A stretch of DNA of 5,752 bases, from the NCBI RefSeq assembly GCF_947255005.1, contig NZ_CAMYFI010000095.1, positions 1 through 5,752 of the forward strand, read 5' to 3'. A model generated the notes under the pieces. The model had not been told where the DNA came from, ran no database searches, and worked only from the letters and a program-made list of their open reading frames with translations. This DNA is from an uncultured Tessaracoccus sp. Lineage in GTDB: Bacteria > Actinomycetota > Actinomycetes > Propionibacteriales > Propionibacteriaceae. Of this stretch, positions 4,944-5,752 are shown piece by piece (position 1 is the stretch's first letter; every line of letters begins with the position of its first letter). The position numbers and the translations under genes are program-made.

Positions 4944-5752
4944 TCGACGCCGCAAACTGCGACTGGTACAGGTCGAAGTAGTGCCCGCGCCGTTCGAGGA
5001 GCTCGTCGTGCGAACCCTGCTCGACGATGCGCCCGTCCTCCATGACGAGGATGACGTCGGCGTCGCGGATGGTGGACAGCCGGTGCGCGATCACGAACGA
5101 CGTTCGCCCGGTGCGCAGCGAGTTCATCGCTTGCTGAAGGAGCAGCTCGGTGCGGGTATCGACGGAGCTCGTCGCCTCGTCGAGGATCAGCAACGATGGG
5201 TCCGACAGGAACGCCCGCGCAATGGTGATGAGCTGCTTCTCGCCGGCGGAGACGTTGTTGCCCTCCTCATCGATGACGGTGTCGTAGCCGTCAGGCAGGG
5301 AGTGCACGAAGCGGTCGACGAACGTGGCCTTCGCTGCCTCGACGATGTCAGCCTCCGTGGCGCCGTCGCGGCCGTAGGCGATGTTCTCGCGGATCGTGCC
5401 CCCAAACAGCCACGCATCCTGCAGCACCATCCCCACCTGGCGTCGCACCTCCTGGCGGGGCACCTGCGAGATGTCGACGCCGTCGAGCGTGATGTGCCCA
5501 GCATCGAGGTCGTAGAAGCGCATGATGAGGTTCACCAGCGTGGTCTTGCCCGCGCCGGTGGGGCCGACGATCGCGATGGTCTGGCCCGGTTCGACGTTGA
5601 GGTTCAGGTCTTCGATGAGGCGCTGATCGGGCGCGTAGGAGAAGTCGACACCCTCGAACTCGACGCGCCCCCGCACCGTCTCAGGCAGCGAACCAGCAGG
5701 CTCAGCGCTCATCTCGTCGGCGTCGAGGAGCTCGAACACCCGCTCGGCGGAG
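4933..5752 (-). CDS. ABC exporter, C-terminal ATPase domain (5' end outside window)
   Basis: The visible part is 272 residues and includes a complete nucleotide-binding domain of the MsbA/multidrug exporter type. Counting from the Val of VFELLDADEM, the motifs are: A-loop Tyr35, Walker A GPTGAGKTT (59-67), Q-loop Gln107, signature VSAGEKQ (163-169), Walker B LLILDEA (183-189), D-loop SSVD (191-194) and switch His219. The gene is cut by the right edge. The GTG at 5739 is not a start, because the frame continues upstream as SAER, giving the usual SAERVFELLD junction that joins the membrane domain to the ATPase. The transmembrane half must therefore lie outside the window. These proteins act as dimers or heterodimers that pump lipids, drugs or peptides outward; the substrate cannot be read. 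The signature starts VSAGE instead of LSGGQ, a variant I have seen in related exporters. The C-terminus, and the TAG stop, come from repeat copy B. Confidence 0.95.
   Translation of the reverse strand, partial: SAERVFELLDADEMSAEPAGSLPETVRGRVEFEGVDFSYAPDQRLIEDLNLNVEPGQTIAIVGPTGAGKTTLVNLIMRFYDLDAGHITLDGVDISQVPRQEVRRQVGMVLQDAWLFGGTIRENIAYGRDGATEADIVEAAKATFVDRFVHSLPDGYDTVIDEEGNNVSAGEKQLITIARAFLSDPSLLILDEATSSVDTRTELLLQQAMNSLRTGRTSFVIAHRLSTIRDADVILVMEDGRIVEQGSHDELLERRGHYFDLYQSQFAASMVE

Noticed and set aside
5737..5739. GTG at 5739 as the start of the ABC gene
   Set aside because: The frame continues to the window edge and encodes SAER before VFELLD, the normal internal junction of a full-length ABC exporter. 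The gene is cut by the window, not short.

Overview
The window is high-GC DNA in which all four genes lie on the minus strand. The codon use, the -10-only promoters and the interspersed TGGTTGAGTAGC...TCGAAACC repeats suggest a chromosomal segment from a high-GC actinobacterium, perhaps of the Propionibacteriales or Micrococcales. That assignment is inference from recognised style, not a database result.

In transcription order (right to left) the layout is as follows. (1) The C-terminal 272 residues of an ABC exporter ATPase run off the right edge (4933-5752). (2) A 210-bp intergenic region (4723-4932) carries two direct copies of a palindromic repeat and, between them, a 79-bp element bounded by near-perfect 19-bp inverted repeats. 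It also holds a likely promoter for the next gene. (3) A two-domain chromate transporter (CHR) family membrane protein follows (3430-4722). (4) After 39 bp comes a cytoplasmic S9-family serine peptidase of the acylaminoacyl-peptidase/prolyl oligopeptidase type (1459-3390), probably read from a leaderless mRNA. (5) After an 83-bp gap with an ECF-sigma-like promoter comes an FtsX/MacB-type ABC permease (8-1375), starting at a TTG codon with a good ribosome binding site. Its ATPase partner would be expected just beyond the left edge.

The genes do not form an obvious pathway. They look like neighbouring small transcription units: efflux or transport, peptide turnover, and an envelope-type ABC permease possibly under stress-sigma control. 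I found no CRISPR array, tRNA, rRNA, transposase or phage gene.

The most interesting stretch is the intergenic repeat block at 4757-4943. One repeat copy there supplies the last codons and the stop codon of the ABC exporter gene. Between the two copies sits a small inverted-repeat element with no coding capacity that I do not recognise. I see no convincing new multi-gene system.
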